Shown: in pieces, positions 1-9,438 of the stretch
Layout of the letters: each line of letters opens with the position of its first letter
How positions within the stretch are numbered: position 1 is the stretch's first letter
Source of the DNA: Paenibacillus sp. S150
GTDB lineage: Bacteria > Bacillota > Bacilli > Paenibacillales > Paenibacillaceae
Direction of reading: 5' to 3'
NCBI RefSeq assembly: GCF_019352175.1
Contig: NZ_JACBYI010000007.1
Coordinates: 144,723 to 208,722 of the forward strand
Length of the DNA: 64,000 nucleotides
Translations under genes and position numbers: made by a program
The notes under the pieces: model-generated
The model's input: the letters and a program-made list of their open reading frames with translations, nothing else
Told to the model about the DNA's origin: nothing
Databases searched by the model: none

Positions 1-2026
1 CTACAACTGGTTTAGTGGAATCCGAAGATGCACCTACTGTAAATGTCAGAACAGCAGCACCGTTAGTGTTGGATTGGCTGGACAGGTCTTTAGCAACTCC
101 GCTGTTTACACGCAGAGTATAAGTGCCTGCAGACAAAGCAGTTCCTGTAGTGACACGAATTTGCGTTGCATCATCCGCATCGGAAGACAGGCCAGTAAGT
201 GCTGGAGTTGTTACAACAACACCATTAGAGTTAATCAATGTGAAGGCAGTAGTTGCACCAATCGCTGCAACATCTTCACTGAATTTCACTACAATTTCAC
301 CACTGGCAACTGCGCTAGTAGTATAAGAAGCAGATTGAACTACTGGAGCTACAACGTCTTTAGTCACAGAAATCGCATGACTGGAAGTCGCTTTGGCATT
401 ACCCAGAGTATCAGTGATAGCGTCAGTCAGAATTACTGTTCCAGTAAAGGTTCCAGCAGAGTTGAATGGAAGTGTAGGAAGAATAACACTCAGTGTGCTG
501 GTGCTTACTGTAATTTTGGAAAGATCAAGGGAGATAGCAGAGCCATTTCCGTCAAGAACTTTTACCGCTCCAGCAGTCTGAACGCTGTCAGCATCAATAG
601 ATTTATCAAATTTAATTGTCAATTTGTTATCGCGAGTCGCAGTAACACTTTGAACAACCGGCGCAACTACATCAGAAGATACAGTTACAGACAAAGCAGT
701 TGGATTAGGATTCAAGAAGTTGCCAGCAAAATCTTTGAAGTTCAGTGCGCTGATATCATAAGATGTACCAGCAGTCAAAGTTTGGCTAGTTGTTACTTTA
801 ATTGTAGTTGGTGTAGAACCAGCAGCTACAGTAGCAGCAACACCACCGACATAAACGATAGCGCCTGTTGGATCAACTGGTTCAGAGAATGTCAATGTAA
901 CAATATTTGTGGTAGTTCTAGCAGTTGAACTAGCAGCGCTAAGAACTGGAGCCACGGAATCAGTAGCAGTCAAAGTAGTGCTGTAATCAGCAACAGTTGC
1001 TCCTGCAGTATCCTTCACACCACTTACAAAGAACTTAAATGGTGTTCCAGCAGTAATGTTGCCCAAGCTGTAGTTAATAGCATATGGAGTAGTGATTGTT
1101 ACACTTCTCTTATCAGCAGACAACTCAAGCTCACTGTCAGATGGAATTGCTACATCATCACTCAAGGTATTGATTTGGTATGTGTAGTTAGTTACTGTTT
1201 CTGCGGAAGTTTCATCAACAGTTCTGTTGAATGTAACCAAAAGTTGCTTAGCATTCAAAACTGTTACAGATTTCACTTCAGGAGCAGTCAGGGTAACAGT
1301 AGTTTTGTAAGTGTAACCGTTGTAAGTGAAGGTCACTTCAGTTGCTTTGTCAGCAACAAGAGCAGTTTCCAATTTGATTTCGGCTGTTTTGCCGTCAACA
1401 AAGGTTACGCTCAATGTGTTAGCGTCCAAAACTTCAACAGTCTTGAGTGCCGGAGCTTCGTTCAAAGAATCAACCGCATAAGCAGTTTCCACTACCAAAG
1501 AGCGAGTAGCGTTACCTTTGAAATTAGTGCTCTGTGCAACCAGACCAGCGTTGATAACTGCTTGAGCATAGCCCTTAGCCCATGCGGATGCGGAGTTATC
1601 AGTTGTAGCAGGAGTTTCAAGTTTCAAAGCGCGGAACAATACAGCCGCTACTTCTTCAACTGTTACTTTGCCGTTGTAGTCGAAGATACCTTTAACAGTA
1701 TCTTTACCCTGCATCAGGTTAGCTGCAGTAACAGCTTCGATGTAAGGAACTGCCCAGTTGCTTGCAGTGTAACCTTTATCGTTGTAAGACAACTTGCCTG
1801 TAATTTCTGTAAGACCGAACAGTTTAGTAACGATCTTAGCAAATTCAGCGCGAGTCAGGTCTTTTTCAAGATGAGATTGACCGTCCGGATATCCGTTGAG
1901 AATACCTTTAGCTGCCAAAGCATCAAATTTCTGTTGTGGAGTTGTTGCAGTTTCACCAAACGCTACAGAGGCAAACATCGAGAATGCCATTGCTGTAGAT
2001 AATGCTACGGATAAAATTTTCTTCAT
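1..2026 (-). CDS. S-layer protein with N-terminal SLH domains (3' end off the window)
   Basis: The minus-strand frame stays open from an ATG at 2026 to base 1, about 675 codons, and continues past the left edge. A strong ribosome site (AAGGAGGAG) lies just upstream. The product starts with a signal peptide (MKKILSVALSTAMAFSMFAS, cut probably near residue 25). Three SLH-like segments follow in residues 30-190; the first has the TRAE motif (LTRAEFAKIV), while the second and third are degenerate (TVEE, TRSL). The rest is a chain of Ig-like modules of the SbsA/Big_5 kind, each opening with a phrase such as VAPVVQS or DSVAPVL. Codon use is strongly biased (ACT, GCT, AAC), as in very highly expressed genes. 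SLH domains normally hold such proteins on pyruvylated wall polymer, matching csaB nearby. That it is the main S-layer protein is inference from size, codon bias and leader. Confidence 0.9.
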   Translation of the reverse strand, partial: MKKILSVALSTAMAFSMFASVAFGETATTPQQKFDALAAKGILNGYPDGQSHLEKDLTRAEFAKIVTKLFGLTEITGKLSYNDKGYTASNWAVPYIEAVTAANLMQGKDTVKGIFDYNGKVTVEEVAAVLFRALKLETPATTDNSASAWAKGYAQAVINAGLVAQSTNFKGNATRSLVVETAYAVDSLNEAPALKTVEVLDANTLSVTFVDGKTAEIKLETALVADKATEVTFTYNGYTYKTTVTLTAPEVKSVTVLNAKQLLVTFNRTVDETSAETVTNYTYQINTLSDDVAIPSDSELELSADKRSVTITTPYAINYSLGNITAGTPFKFFVSGVKDTAGATVADYSTTLTATDSVAPVLSAASSTARTTTNIVTLTFSEPVDPTGAIVYVGGVAATVAAGSTPTTIKVTTSQTLTAGTSYDISALNFKDFAGNFLNPNPTALSVTVSSDVVAPVVQSVTATRDNKLTIKFDKSIDADSVQTAGAVKVLDGNGSAISLDLSKITVSTSTLSVILPTLPFNSAGTFTGTVILTDAITDTLGNAKATSSHAISVTKDVVAPVVQSASYTTSAVASGEIVVKFSEDVAAIGATTAFTLINSNGVVVTTPALTGLSSDADDATQIRVTTGTALSAGTYTLRVNSGVAKDLSSQSNTNGAAVLTFTVGASSDSTKPVV

Positions 2027-2149
2027 AACCTTTTTTTCTCCTCCTTGGACGTTCATGAACTGAGATTTTTCTTTAGTTGGGTAGCTCATGTCACTCATTA
2101 GCCGATGCACCCCCTTTCCCGAGTTGAGCATATTAAGTATAAATAATGT

Positions 2150-2167
2150 CTGTGACGGGTATCACAG
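2150..2167. promoter_or_regulatory. Perfect 6-6-6 palindrome of CRP/FNR type in the S-layer leader
   Basis: The sequence is CTGTGA, six bases, TCACAG. It fits the TGTGA-N6-TCACA box bound by CRP/FNR-family regulators, including the FNR of Bacillus. It lies about 125 bases upstream of the S-layer start codon and just downstream of the candidate promoter, so it could act as a roadblock or serve a second promoter. The function is inferred only from the match. Confidence 0.4.
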
Positions 2168-2223
2168 AAACTTGTAAACAGCTTCAAGGCATAGTAATAC
2201 TAGATTCCTAATTCTACCTAAGT

Positions 2224-2252
2224 ATTATACAATGTGCCTCAAGTCACGTAAA
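2224..2252 (-). promoter_or_regulatory. Candidate sigma-A promoter of the S-layer gene
   Basis: Read on the minus strand this is TTTACG, 17 bases, then a perfect TATAAT. It would start transcription near 2217 and give a leader of about 190 bases ahead of the S-layer ATG. Long leaders are common for S-layer messages. Other AT-rich boxes nearby could be extra promoters. Confidence 0.55.
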
Positions 2253-2584
2253 GCTAATTTTTCCATTTGGCAATGTCCTTCAACATTAAATGTTATCTGG
2301 CAAATGCCTAGTGTAAATGACTCTACACCTTAAACGCAAATGATTGGAGAAAGTTGCGCTTTGTTAGAAAAATTTTTTTGCGTGTGATCTGCTCCCGTTC
2401 CAATAGAAGATACATATGTATGTTCTACTAACTATTTCTAATGATGGGTAGCTACGGGAATCAGTATAGCATAGAGGCTTTCAAAACGTCATTAAGCAAT
2501 ATTTGTTAAGTAAATAAACATAATTACCCTATTTCAAACCCAATGAGTTGTCTAATTATGTGAATAGCAACTTTCTTCGAGAGG

Positions 2585-2779
2585 GAGCTTCGGCGTTCAG
2601 AAAGTGATTTCCGCTGGTCATCCCATTTAGCCCGGACAAACCCATAGCGCCGCTTGGTCACAGGACTACAAGCTTAGAAGCTATCCAACTGTTGCCTGTC
2701 AGCCGCAAGGCGTATCTGTTCTTACACCGACCGGACTCTCTCCGGTTAGTTGTCCCAGCTTGGCTAATCGCGAGAAAAA
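2585..2779. other. Non-coding stretch with several small hairpins, unidentified
   Basis: The gap between the S-layer gene and the next gene is about 790 bases. This part is richer in GC than its AT-rich surroundings. It holds short hairpins: ACCGGA/TCCGGT at 2730-2746, GCC-GCAA-GGC at 2702-2711 (a GNRA loop if read on the plus strand) and AGCTT/AAGCT near 2670-2682. I compared it by eye with the c-di-GMP, c-di-AMP, cobalamin, lysine, T-box, RNase P and SRP RNA signatures and found no match. It may be a small RNA or a distal leader, or neither. Confidence 0.3.
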
Positions 2780-2806
2780 CAAAAAGCGCCGTTTCCGGCG
2801 CTTTTA
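2780..2806 (-). terminator. Rho-independent terminator
   Basis: A GCGCC/GGCGC hairpin flanked by A and T runs. On the minus strand the stem is followed by TTTTTGTTTTT. It closes the small gene that ends at 2821. Confidence 0.75.
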
Positions 2807-2820
2807 TCTATAGCTATAAT

Positions 2821-3162
2821 CTAACGAATTTTCATCGATAGTTGGATCAATTCCTGACGCTTCTCAGGACTTGCATTAACATTCTCATACATGGCATCAA
2901 TTGCCCCGCGGTTCTCGCGGTAGGTCTTCTCATGCTTGATTGTGGTATGCGACCACTCGATCAAAGCATTTTCGGCCGTTACAAGGTCGTTGTATGCATC
3001 ATGGAACCCTGTAGCCTGTACAAGCTCTTCCATAACCTCTTGTGTGATCTCCTGCAGTGCCCGTTTTGCGGCAATTTCTTTTTCCATAACTTTTGCTCTA
3101 TTCTCAAACGAATTCTTTGCTTTCATGTAGTCCAGCTGTGCTTTTGATAAAATCGGTTTCAT
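2821..3162 (-). CDS. Small helical protein of unknown function
   Basis: A 113-residue product that I do not recognise. It has no signal peptide, membrane segment or known motif. It is rich in charged residues and Ala and is probably mostly helical, possibly coiled coil (for example KAKNSFENRAKVMEKEIAAKRALQEI). The start is an ATG with an AAAGGTG ribosome site slightly far upstream. A clear terminator follows the stop, so it seems to be a single-gene unit between the two surface-protein genes. Its charged helical make-up resembles YlbF/YmcA-type small proteins, but I see no decisive residue for that. Confidence 0.7.
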   Translation of the reverse strand: MKPILSKAQLDYMKAKNSFENRAKVMEKEIAAKRALQEITQEVMEELVQATGFHDAYNDLVTAENALIEWSHTTIKHEKTYRENRGAIDAMYENVNASPEKRQELIQLSMKIR

Positions 3163-3304
3163 CGATGGCTTTCACCTTTCAGAAAATATTATTTTCTAAA
3201 TTATTGTAACGTAAAATGGTGCAGAATACAAAGTTTATGTCTGGTAACATCAAGTTATCTATATAAGATGTCGCGATAATTCACATTTGCAGTTCCTTGA
3301 TCAG

Positions 3305-3362
3305 CAAAAACGGAAGCGGCCGATCACACACAAGTATCTTGTGTGTATTCGACCGCTTTTAT
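3305..3362. terminator. Long hairpin terminator after the SLH protein gene
   Basis: A long stem (AAGCGG..GA..ACACACAAG pairing with CTTGTGTGT..TCG.CCGCTT) is flanked by an A run on one side and a T run on the other. It can therefore stop transcription in both directions. It lies 12 bases beyond the stop of the large SLH gene. Confidence 0.8.
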
Positions 3363-3373
3363 TCCAAGTTGCT

Positions 3374-6300
3374 TTAGTTAAAGGTTTTCGGGAAAATGCT
3401 TGTGCTCTTCTTAAGAAGCTCAACAGCTATCTTGCCTGCCTCTGCACGTGTCAGCTTACCCTTTGGATTGAAATTATAGAGCGCTTTGGTCGAACCGGTT
3501 GTCGTAGTAGCGCTGCCTTCCATAATTTTAGCCTTGGAAACCGCTTCGATGGCAGGACGTGAATAGAAGTCCATGCTTCCGCTGTCTACAAAAGATTTGG
3601 ACAGACTCGTTAATAATTTCGCATCATTTGTTGACATCTTTAATTTCAGTGCCCGTGCGATCATGACGGCCGCCTGTTCGCGTGTAAGCGGCTGATCCGG
3701 ACCAAAGAATCCATCGCTCAGCCCGGTGACAATACCTGCTCTTGCAGCCGTTTCGATGTATTTGAAATCCCAAGTTGTCGATACAGCTTCCGGCACAATA
3801 TCAAAAAACGTTTGTTGGCTTGTATTGTAGCTCAAAGGAATGCTGAGCCCCTTAACAAGCAGGGTAGCGAATTCTCCCCGTGTGGTCGTATCATCGGCTC
3901 CGAATGCATCAGAGCGCAAATTGTTCATAATACCTTTGGAATAGAGCCCATTCAGAATATTTCTGGCCCAAGGATGATTGGTAATATCGGTATAACCGCG
4001 ACGCAGCTTCATGACCGTGTAATAACCGAATTCATCAAATGGAACTGTTACGGTATGGGCCTTAGTATCAACCTCTCCGCCAATATTCTCCCATTTTCCC
4101 GAGTCAGTATAACGGAATACCGTAATAGTTGATCCGACTTCGTCTACAACACTCGAGTTAAAGCTGAGTGTAAGTTCGCCCCGTTGGGAAGGTACGATTT
4201 TTCGTGTTGAGCTGTATTGGGTAAAATATCCTTCAATTGAATATGGAGCAATACCATTTGTCGCCGGAAGGTATGATTGCGAGCCCTTGGTTCCCGATTC
4301 TCCAAGACCGCCATTCAGCCAGTAAATACTGGATACTCTTGTGAAATTATTCGTAGCGGCAGTCGATGTAAACCGCAGCACCAGCTCTTGCGGAATGACC
4401 AGCGGAAGCTTACCACCGAGAGTGCGCTCATCGGTTGGACTGACATTAATAATGTTCCCGTAATCATTGGTACGCTCGACAACTCCGTCAACAGGATCGG
4501 CAATACCAAACAACAGCTTCGTATCCGGGTAGTATTTAGCTGCCCCCGTAGTAGTGTATCCCTTCATTATAGTTCCCTTGGGGAAAGTCAGTTCCAGCGA
4601 CTTATTGAACACGGTGTACTTCGTCGCTACCTTCTCCGCCATATATTGTGTATCAACCTGAATGGCACTGGCATAGTACACAGAAACCGTATCATTCAGA
4701 GTTGAGTCTGCGCGAATGACTTGAATTTTGATGGCTGTTGCCTTGTCGGGTTTCAGGCCTACATAATCATAGGTGAATCTGTTGTCCAAATCGGTACGCT
4801 TAGTAGCTTCATATTTGTCGATAAGCACCCTGGTCGCACCTTCTGCTTCAATATCGAAACGGACGAAGTTCTTGTTCACGACAATTTGATCACCAACTGT
4901 AGCTACAGGTGACAATATTCTGTATGGTGAAACTTCACGAACTATTTCAAGACGCTGTGTAGTTCTAGCGCCAGTCTTATTAATTAATTCTAAGGTATAT
5001 ACATGGCTTCCTGGGGCATCGAATTGTAAATCACGAAGACGCAGAAGGAAATCAGTACTGCTGCCGTAATAGTCATAATATTGTGCAGTGGTGCCGTAAT
5101 TTATAGGACCTATCAACTTATCGGAAGTTCCCAGCATGTCCGCTATTCCAACAGATGAGAACACCAGTTCTGATCCTCTGTACAAATTCAGAATCGTAGC
5201 GCCCCCGCCTCTTAGCACCAAATCATAGGTTTCCTGATTGGTGGTGTACTTTTCATCTTTATATACAAACTCTGCAGGCAGGGCCAGAATTTTATTGCGT
5301 TCCGTTTCATTAGATAAGGATTGATTGGTAAAGGTTGTGCGGCCTGTTCCTAGTGCCGGATGGAATTGGCTCAAGTTCGAAACGTTGGTGTCAATAATAT
5401 AAATTTTTAATTCCTTGGTGATGATACGTTGATTCTGACCGTTATCCTGAGAAATTCCTGTAAACACAATTTTATTTTCACCGTAAACGAGCGGTCCCGA
5501 TTGGGTAACCCACAAATCAAAGTTAAAAGTTTGCTTAGTATCCGTAACACCCAAGGCAAAGCTATTCGATCTGACAACAACACCATTGCCGTTCAATGTA
5601 TCCGGAAGCAGATTACTATCTATACCGTTAATTTGCACCTGCGCACTAACGAAATTCTCGAATCCAATATATTCACCGGAAACGTTAATTTTGGTATCAG
5701 TAGTAGAATTAAACTCATAGGTCTGCCCATCCTGCAAATTACTCACATAAATATAGTTCTTGGATACATAAGAAATGTCAGCGTTATAATAAGAATCCGA
5801 GGTCCCATACCGGAACTGCACCTTTTGTTGTCCATTGGAGAAGCCGGTAATTTGATAAATATATTCGTTCGTTCCGAGTCCCGCCACCCCGGTGATAGGC
5901 GGATCTGACAGCGCTAACGCCTGAGTGCTGAGCGGCAGGTAGTTAGCAGTCAATTTGGTTGCCGCAGGTACTGGTATATTGGTTTTGACCAGGATGTAGA
6001 AATTGTCCTTCTCCATTTGTTGGCCGCTGAGCGGCAGTTTCGAAATGCCTGTTATGCTGCCAGTTCCGGTGTATCCCGGAAGGTAGTACATATCTGAAAT
6101 GACAATTTCACCCGGCAAATATCGATAGGAATAGACCAACGAACTGCTGTAATTGCCATAATCCACAGCCAAAGTAAATTCATTTAAACCTGACACAAGA
6201 GTCAGATTACTTGAAGTCGTAAATTTCACCAGCTTATATGCCGGAGTTACTCCATCGGCGCCGGGAATAGTCAATTCTTCAGTTACGCCCAATGAAGTTA

Positions 6301-7267
6301 TCGCCACTGCCTGCGAAGAACCTTTATTAATCGTCATTACGGCAGAGCTGGCGAAGGTAGAACTGTTATAGGGCACAAGCACCTGACCGGAAAAACCAGC
6401 CACAGTAGATGCTTCACTGCTTAAGGTAGGCGTATTATTCAACAAATTATAGGTTTGGGTATCATGAACTATATTTAATGAAGCATATGGCTGATTTGTA
6501 TCAAAGAAATACAGGGAACGCTCAATGTCTATAGAGTCAGAAGCATTCTTAATATTAATTTTCAGTGAGCTTAACCCCGGTTTAAGCGTTAATGCCGGTG
6601 TAAAGAAGGTACCGTCTTCCAAAAGTGTAGTCAAGAGCGGCGTTCCACCATTTAATGAGACTGTAACCTGAGTAGCATTCGTCGCCTTACCCTGAAGCGT
6701 AATTGAATCGACTGGAACTACCACCTGGGTTCCCTCATTCAAGTTGAGAGCAGTCGGGCCACCCAGTACCTGGAGAGAGGTCAGGTAAGGCACTTTGTCA
6801 TACAGCACATAGAAAGATTCAGAACGCGTCAGATTCCCCTGCATGCCTGAAAAGGTGATTTTGTTGAACCCTGTATATAAAACCACACCGCTTGCCGTAA
6901 AGCGGTTGCTCGGGCTATTGGTGTCAGGCGTAACAGTACCGGTAGTTAACCTGGTAGAATCTGTAACCCATTTCCCGCTGCTATCTTGAGTTAACTGCTC
7001 AATCGTAACCTTCATGCTTGAAGCCGTTACTTGTGAGTAAGTCCCTGTAATAGATAAGGTTGGATTTGTGGTCAGATACACATTCGAACGTGTAATTGAT
7101 CCTACCACATCAGGATTAAGCGCTACCGTATCCCGAAGCGTGAGATCATCCGGACTGAAATAAGTCGTGGTAGCTGCCGCGGCTTGCGGCGTATATTGGC
7201 CTGGGAACATGGAAACGATTAGAGCCGCCAGCAGCAGCCAAACGAATGGTCTCTTAAAGCGTAACAT
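3374..7267 (-). CDS. Large secreted protein with three C-terminal SLH domains
   Basis: A 1297-residue cell-surface protein. The signal peptide is at residues 1-32 (MLRFKRPFVWLLLAALIVSM, with an Ala-rich cut region QAAAAT). About 1050 residues follow of repeated beta-rich, Ig-like sequence with many Ser, Thr and Asn and no enzyme motif that I can recognise. The last 190 residues hold three SLH domains with the motifs TRGE, TREQ and TRAE, the residues that contact pyruvylated polymer. The start ATG has an AAGGAGAG ribosome site. The gene is followed by a strong terminator. It may be an S-layer-associated adhesin or wall protein. Its anchor chemistry would depend on csaB, 3 kb upstream. Confidence 0.88.
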   Translation of the reverse strand: MLRFKRPFVWLLLAALIVSMFPGQYTPQAAAATTTYFSPDDLTLRDTVALNPDVVGSITRSNVYLTTNPTLSITGTYSQVTASSMKVTIEQLTQDSSGKWVTDSTRLTTGTVTPDTNSPSNRFTASGVVLYTGFNKITFSGMQGNLTRSESFYVLYDKVPYLTSLQVLGGPTALNLNEGTQVVVPVDSITLQGKATNATQVTVSLNGGTPLLTTLLEDGTFFTPALTLKPGLSSLKINIKNASDSIDIERSLYFFDTNQPYASLNIVHDTQTYNLLNNTPTLSSEASTVAGFSGQVLVPYNSSTFASSAVMTINKGSSQAVAITSLGVTEELTIPGADGVTPAYKLVKFTTSSNLTLVSGLNEFTLAVDYGNYSSSLVYSYRYLPGEIVISDMYYLPGYTGTGSITGISKLPLSGQQMEKDNFYILVKTNIPVPAATKLTANYLPLSTQALALSDPPITGVAGLGTNEYIYQITGFSNGQQKVQFRYGTSDSYYNADISYVSKNYIYVSNLQDGQTYEFNSTTDTKINVSGEYIGFENFVSAQVQINGIDSNLLPDTLNGNGVVVRSNSFALGVTDTKQTFNFDLWVTQSGPLVYGENKIVFTGISQDNGQNQRIITKELKIYIIDTNVSNLSQFHPALGTGRTTFTNQSLSNETERNKILALPAEFVYKDEKYTTNQETYDLVLRGGGATILNLYRGSELVFSSVGIADMLGTSDKLIGPINYGTTAQYYDYYGSSTDFLLRLRDLQFDAPGSHVYTLELINKTGARTTQRLEIVREVSPYRILSPVATVGDQIVVNKNFVRFDIEAEGATRVLIDKYEATKRTDLDNRFTYDYVGLKPDKATAIKIQVIRADSTLNDTVSVYYASAIQVDTQYMAEKVATKYTVFNKSLELTFPKGTIMKGYTTTGAAKYYPDTKLLFGIADPVDGVVERTNDYGNIINVSPTDERTLGGKLPLVIPQELVLRFTSTAATNNFTRVSSIYWLNGGLGESGTKGSQSYLPATNGIAPYSIEGYFTQYSSTRKIVPSQRGELTLSFNSSVVDEVGSTITVFRYTDSGKWENIGGEVDTKAHTVTVPFDEFGYYTVMKLRRGYTDITNHPWARNILNGLYSKGIMNNLRSDAFGADDTTTRGEFATLLVKGLSIPLSYNTSQQTFFDIVPEAVSTTWDFKYIETAARAGIVTGLSDGFFGPDQPLTREQAAVMIARALKLKMSTNDAKLLTSLSKSFVDSGSMDFYSRPAIEAVSKAKIMEGSATTTTGSTKALYNFNPKGKLTRAEAGKIAVELLKKSTSIFPKTFN

Positions 7268-7355
7268 GTGTATATCTCTCCTTTGAGTTTATGTTCTCGT
7301 TATCCTTCACTTTGTTCTTTATCGGTCATTGGCGAAGGATTTTTTAGGAATATAC

Positions 7356-7388
7356 AAAAAAAGCTCATCCTAAAAAGGATGGGCTTTG
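7356..7388 (-). terminator. Terminator after tagO
   Basis: The stem AAAGCTCATCC/GGATGGGCTTT is followed on the minus strand by a run of seven T. It separates tagO from the SLH gene downstream. Confidence 0.75.
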
Positions 7389-7431
7389 TCAGTTAAAGGA
7401 AAATAATAGCATGATTACGGTTGGGATGCTT

Positions 7432-8559
7432 TTATGATTTGGAGCCGCGCTCCGGATTAAGCTTCACTCTCATTCTAAGCAGGAAATTAAGCACAGGACG
7501 TTTGGTCTTACTGATGACACCGGTAATCTCCGCACCGATCTGCAGGAAGAAGAGCATGACGCAAATGACTACGAAGGTTACCCAGTTGGCTTCGTACAGA
7601 GATGCAGAGGTCTGGATAACAGCCAATACTCCGAAGAAGGCGGCGATGCCATAAATAATCAGTACGGTCTGACGGTGGCTGAAGCCAAGCTCACGCAGGC
7701 AGTGATGCAGATGGCCTTTGTCCGGAGCGAAGATTGGTTTCTTCTGCAGCTTCCGGCGGACGATGGCAAAAAACGTATCCGACAGTGGAACTCCGATAAT
7801 TAAGAGCGGCGTAATAAAGGAGACAACCGCAATCTGTTTGAATCCCAGCAGGGCAAGCAAGGCGAGGCAAAAGCCCAGGAACAGCGAGCCAGTATCCCCC
7901 ATAAAAATCTTGGCGGGGTGAAAGTTAAAGAAGAGGAAGCCCAGGATACTGCCAAGCAAAAGCAGGCAAAGCAGCGCGACCATGGTGTTGCCCATCAGAA
8001 AGGCCATCACCGCAATAGTTGCAATCGCAATACCGGATACTCCGGCAGCGAGCCCGTCCAGCCCGTCAATCAGGTTAACAGCGTTCGTGACCCCGACAAT
8101 CCAGAAGACCGTCAGCGGAATGGCAATCCAGCTCTCCAGAGAAGAATACGTATTATTAAATGGAATATTCACAAAATCAACAGTGATTCCAAATCCGAAA
8201 ACAACGATGCACGCTGCGGCAATCTGGCCCAGCAGCTTCACCTTTGCCGAAAGCTCAAACCGGTCATCCAGTGCGCCGATAAGAACGATCAGTCCGCCGC
8301 CTGAGAGCAGCGCTTTGATGAAGCTTGCCTCCCGCGGAGTAAAATCATAAGGAATAATCGGCAACACGGCAAGCAGACCTAACACAAACGCCAGAAAAAT
8401 ACCTAGTCCGCCGAGGCGGGGCATAATCTTAGTATGCACTTTACGGGCATTCGGCACATCCGTGGCACCAATCTTAATAGCGAATTTCTTCACCAGCGGT
8501 GTCAAAAGCAGTGCAAGTCCCATGCACACAACGAATCCGGCGATGTATATGATTAACAT
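7432..8559 (-). CDS. tagO: Undecaprenyl-phosphate GlcNAc-1-phosphate transferase (TagO/WecA family)
   Basis: An integral membrane enzyme that loads GlcNAc-1-P onto undecaprenyl phosphate, the first lipid-linked step of teichoic-acid and secondary wall-polymer synthesis. The 375 residues show about ten hydrophobic spans and the family landmarks: DVPNARKVH (34-42) with PRLGG, the acidic GALDDR (95-100), NLIDGLDGL (162-170), the loop KIFMGDTGSLFLGF and the late DKGHLHHCL. It has its own promoter upstream and a terminator downstream. It sits next to tagA and csaB, so in this genome it probably starts the polymer that holds the SLH proteins. Confidence 0.93.
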   Translation of the reverse strand: MLIIYIAGFVVCMGLALLLTPLVKKFAIKIGATDVPNARKVHTKIMPRLGGLGIFLAFVLGLLAVLPIIPYDFTPREASFIKALLSGGGLIVLIGALDDRFELSAKVKLLGQIAAACIVVFGFGITVDFVNIPFNNTYSSLESWIAIPLTVFWIVGVTNAVNLIDGLDGLAAGVSGIAIATIAVMAFLMGNTMVALLCLLLLGSILGFLFFNFHPAKIFMGDTGSLFLGFCLALLALLGFKQIAVVSFITPLLIIGVPLSDTFFAIVRRKLQKKPIFAPDKGHLHHCLRELGFSHRQTVLIIYGIAAFFGVLAVIQTSASLYEANWVTFVVICVMLFFLQIGAEITGVISKTKRPVLNFLLRMRVKLNPERGSKS

Positions 8560-8594
8560 TTGATCAGTCGACCCCCATTTCTCTACCGCATTGA

Positions 8595-8624
8595 ATTATA
8601 CGCTGAACTAAAAACAAATTCCAA
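8595..8624 (-). promoter_or_regulatory. Candidate sigma-A promoter of tagO
   Basis: On the minus strand: TTGGAA, 18 bases, TATAAT. It starts about 36 bases upstream of the tagO ATG and lies between the tagA stop and tagO, so tagO can be transcribed separately from csaB-tagA. Confidence 0.6.
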
Positions 8625-8672
8625 TTCCGTTTTTAAGCGGTTGAACGGATTTTCATGGTAAATAACCGGGTT

Positions 8673-9431
8673 TCAATGGGCTTTTGTCACTTTATCTTTC
8701 TCACGCAGCACTTTTACTGCAAATTTCGGCAGCGCAAGCATTCTTTTGTAACGGGTAGGCTCCTTGAGAAGTCGGTATAACCACTCTGCACGGAGTTTCT
8801 GGAAGGCCTTTGGCGCCCGGCGGCTCTTGCCCGAGATCACATCAAAGCTCCCGCCGACACCCATCATCACCGGGATATTCAGCCGGGATTTGTATTTGGC
8901 GATCCAAGGCTCCTGGCTATCCGCCCCTCTGGCAACGAAGAGCAGATCAGGCTGGACATCGATGATTCCATTTACAATCTCCTCGTCCGCTTCCGGTCCA
9001 AAAAAGCCGTCATGATATCCGGCGATGATGATACCGGGATACTGAGTTTGTAACCGGGAGGCCGTCTCGCGAATCACCTCAGGGGTAGAACCCAGCAGAT
9101 ATACCCTCCAGCTATAGCTTTCGCCTTGGCGCAGCAATTCATGTAACAGATCAAAACCTGCGACACGTTCGGCTACCGGCTGACGGCAATATTCCGCTGC
9201 CCATACAACTCCTGTTCCATCAGGAACCACCAGCTCGGCCGATTTCATGATCTGCATATATGCCGGATTCTCCAAAGCGGTCATCACCATGATCGGATTG
9301 GCTGTAATTACCTGATGCGGCTCACGTCTTTGAACTGCTTCGGTCAAGTAGGAAACCGTGGCTTTCATATCGATTTTGGATACCCGGATGCCGAAGATCG
9401 GCACCGTAGGTATCACACTTTCTGCTTTCAC
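8673..9431 (-). CDS. tagA: WecG/TagA/CpsF family glycosyltransferase
   Basis: A 252-residue GT26 enzyme. The family adds N-acetylmannosamine to lipid-linked GlcNAc, the second step after TagO. Typical motifs are visible: PDGTGVVWAAEY, ARGADSQEPWIAKYK (a form of the usual LGxPxQExW motif), GVGGSFDVISGK, and the C-terminal EWLYRLLKEPTRYKRM, which helps membrane binding. The start is GTG at 9431 with an AAAGGGTG ribosome site, 7 bases after the csaB stop, so the two are one transcript. The UDP-ManNAc donor could be made by the 2-epimerase at 30982-32142. Confidence 0.9.
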   Translation of the reverse strand: MKAESVIPTVPIFGIRVSKIDMKATVSYLTEAVQRREPHQVITANPIMVMTALENPAYMQIMKSAELVVPDGTGVVWAAEYCRQPVAERVAGFDLLHELLRQGESYSWRVYLLGSTPEVIRETASRLQTQYPGIIIAGYHDGFFGPEADEEIVNGIIDVQPDLLFVARGADSQEPWIAKYKSRLNIPVMMGVGGSFDVISGKSRRAPKAFQKLRAEWLYRLLKEPTRYKRMLALPKFAVKVLREKDKVTKAH

Positions 9432-9438
9432 TTATCAA

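Noticed and set aside
74..2002. Open plus-strand frames of 284 and 275 codons across the first 2 kb
   Set aside because: They are opposite to the S-layer gene, whose frame is open over the full stretch with a signal peptide, SLH domains and biased codons. The plus-strand translations are Ser/Cys-rich noise.
2585..2779. Known riboswitch or housekeeping RNA in the S-layer upstream gap
   Set aside because: Compared by eye with c-di-GMP, c-di-AMP, cobalamin, lysine, T-box, RNase P and SRP RNA signatures without a match, so no family name is given.
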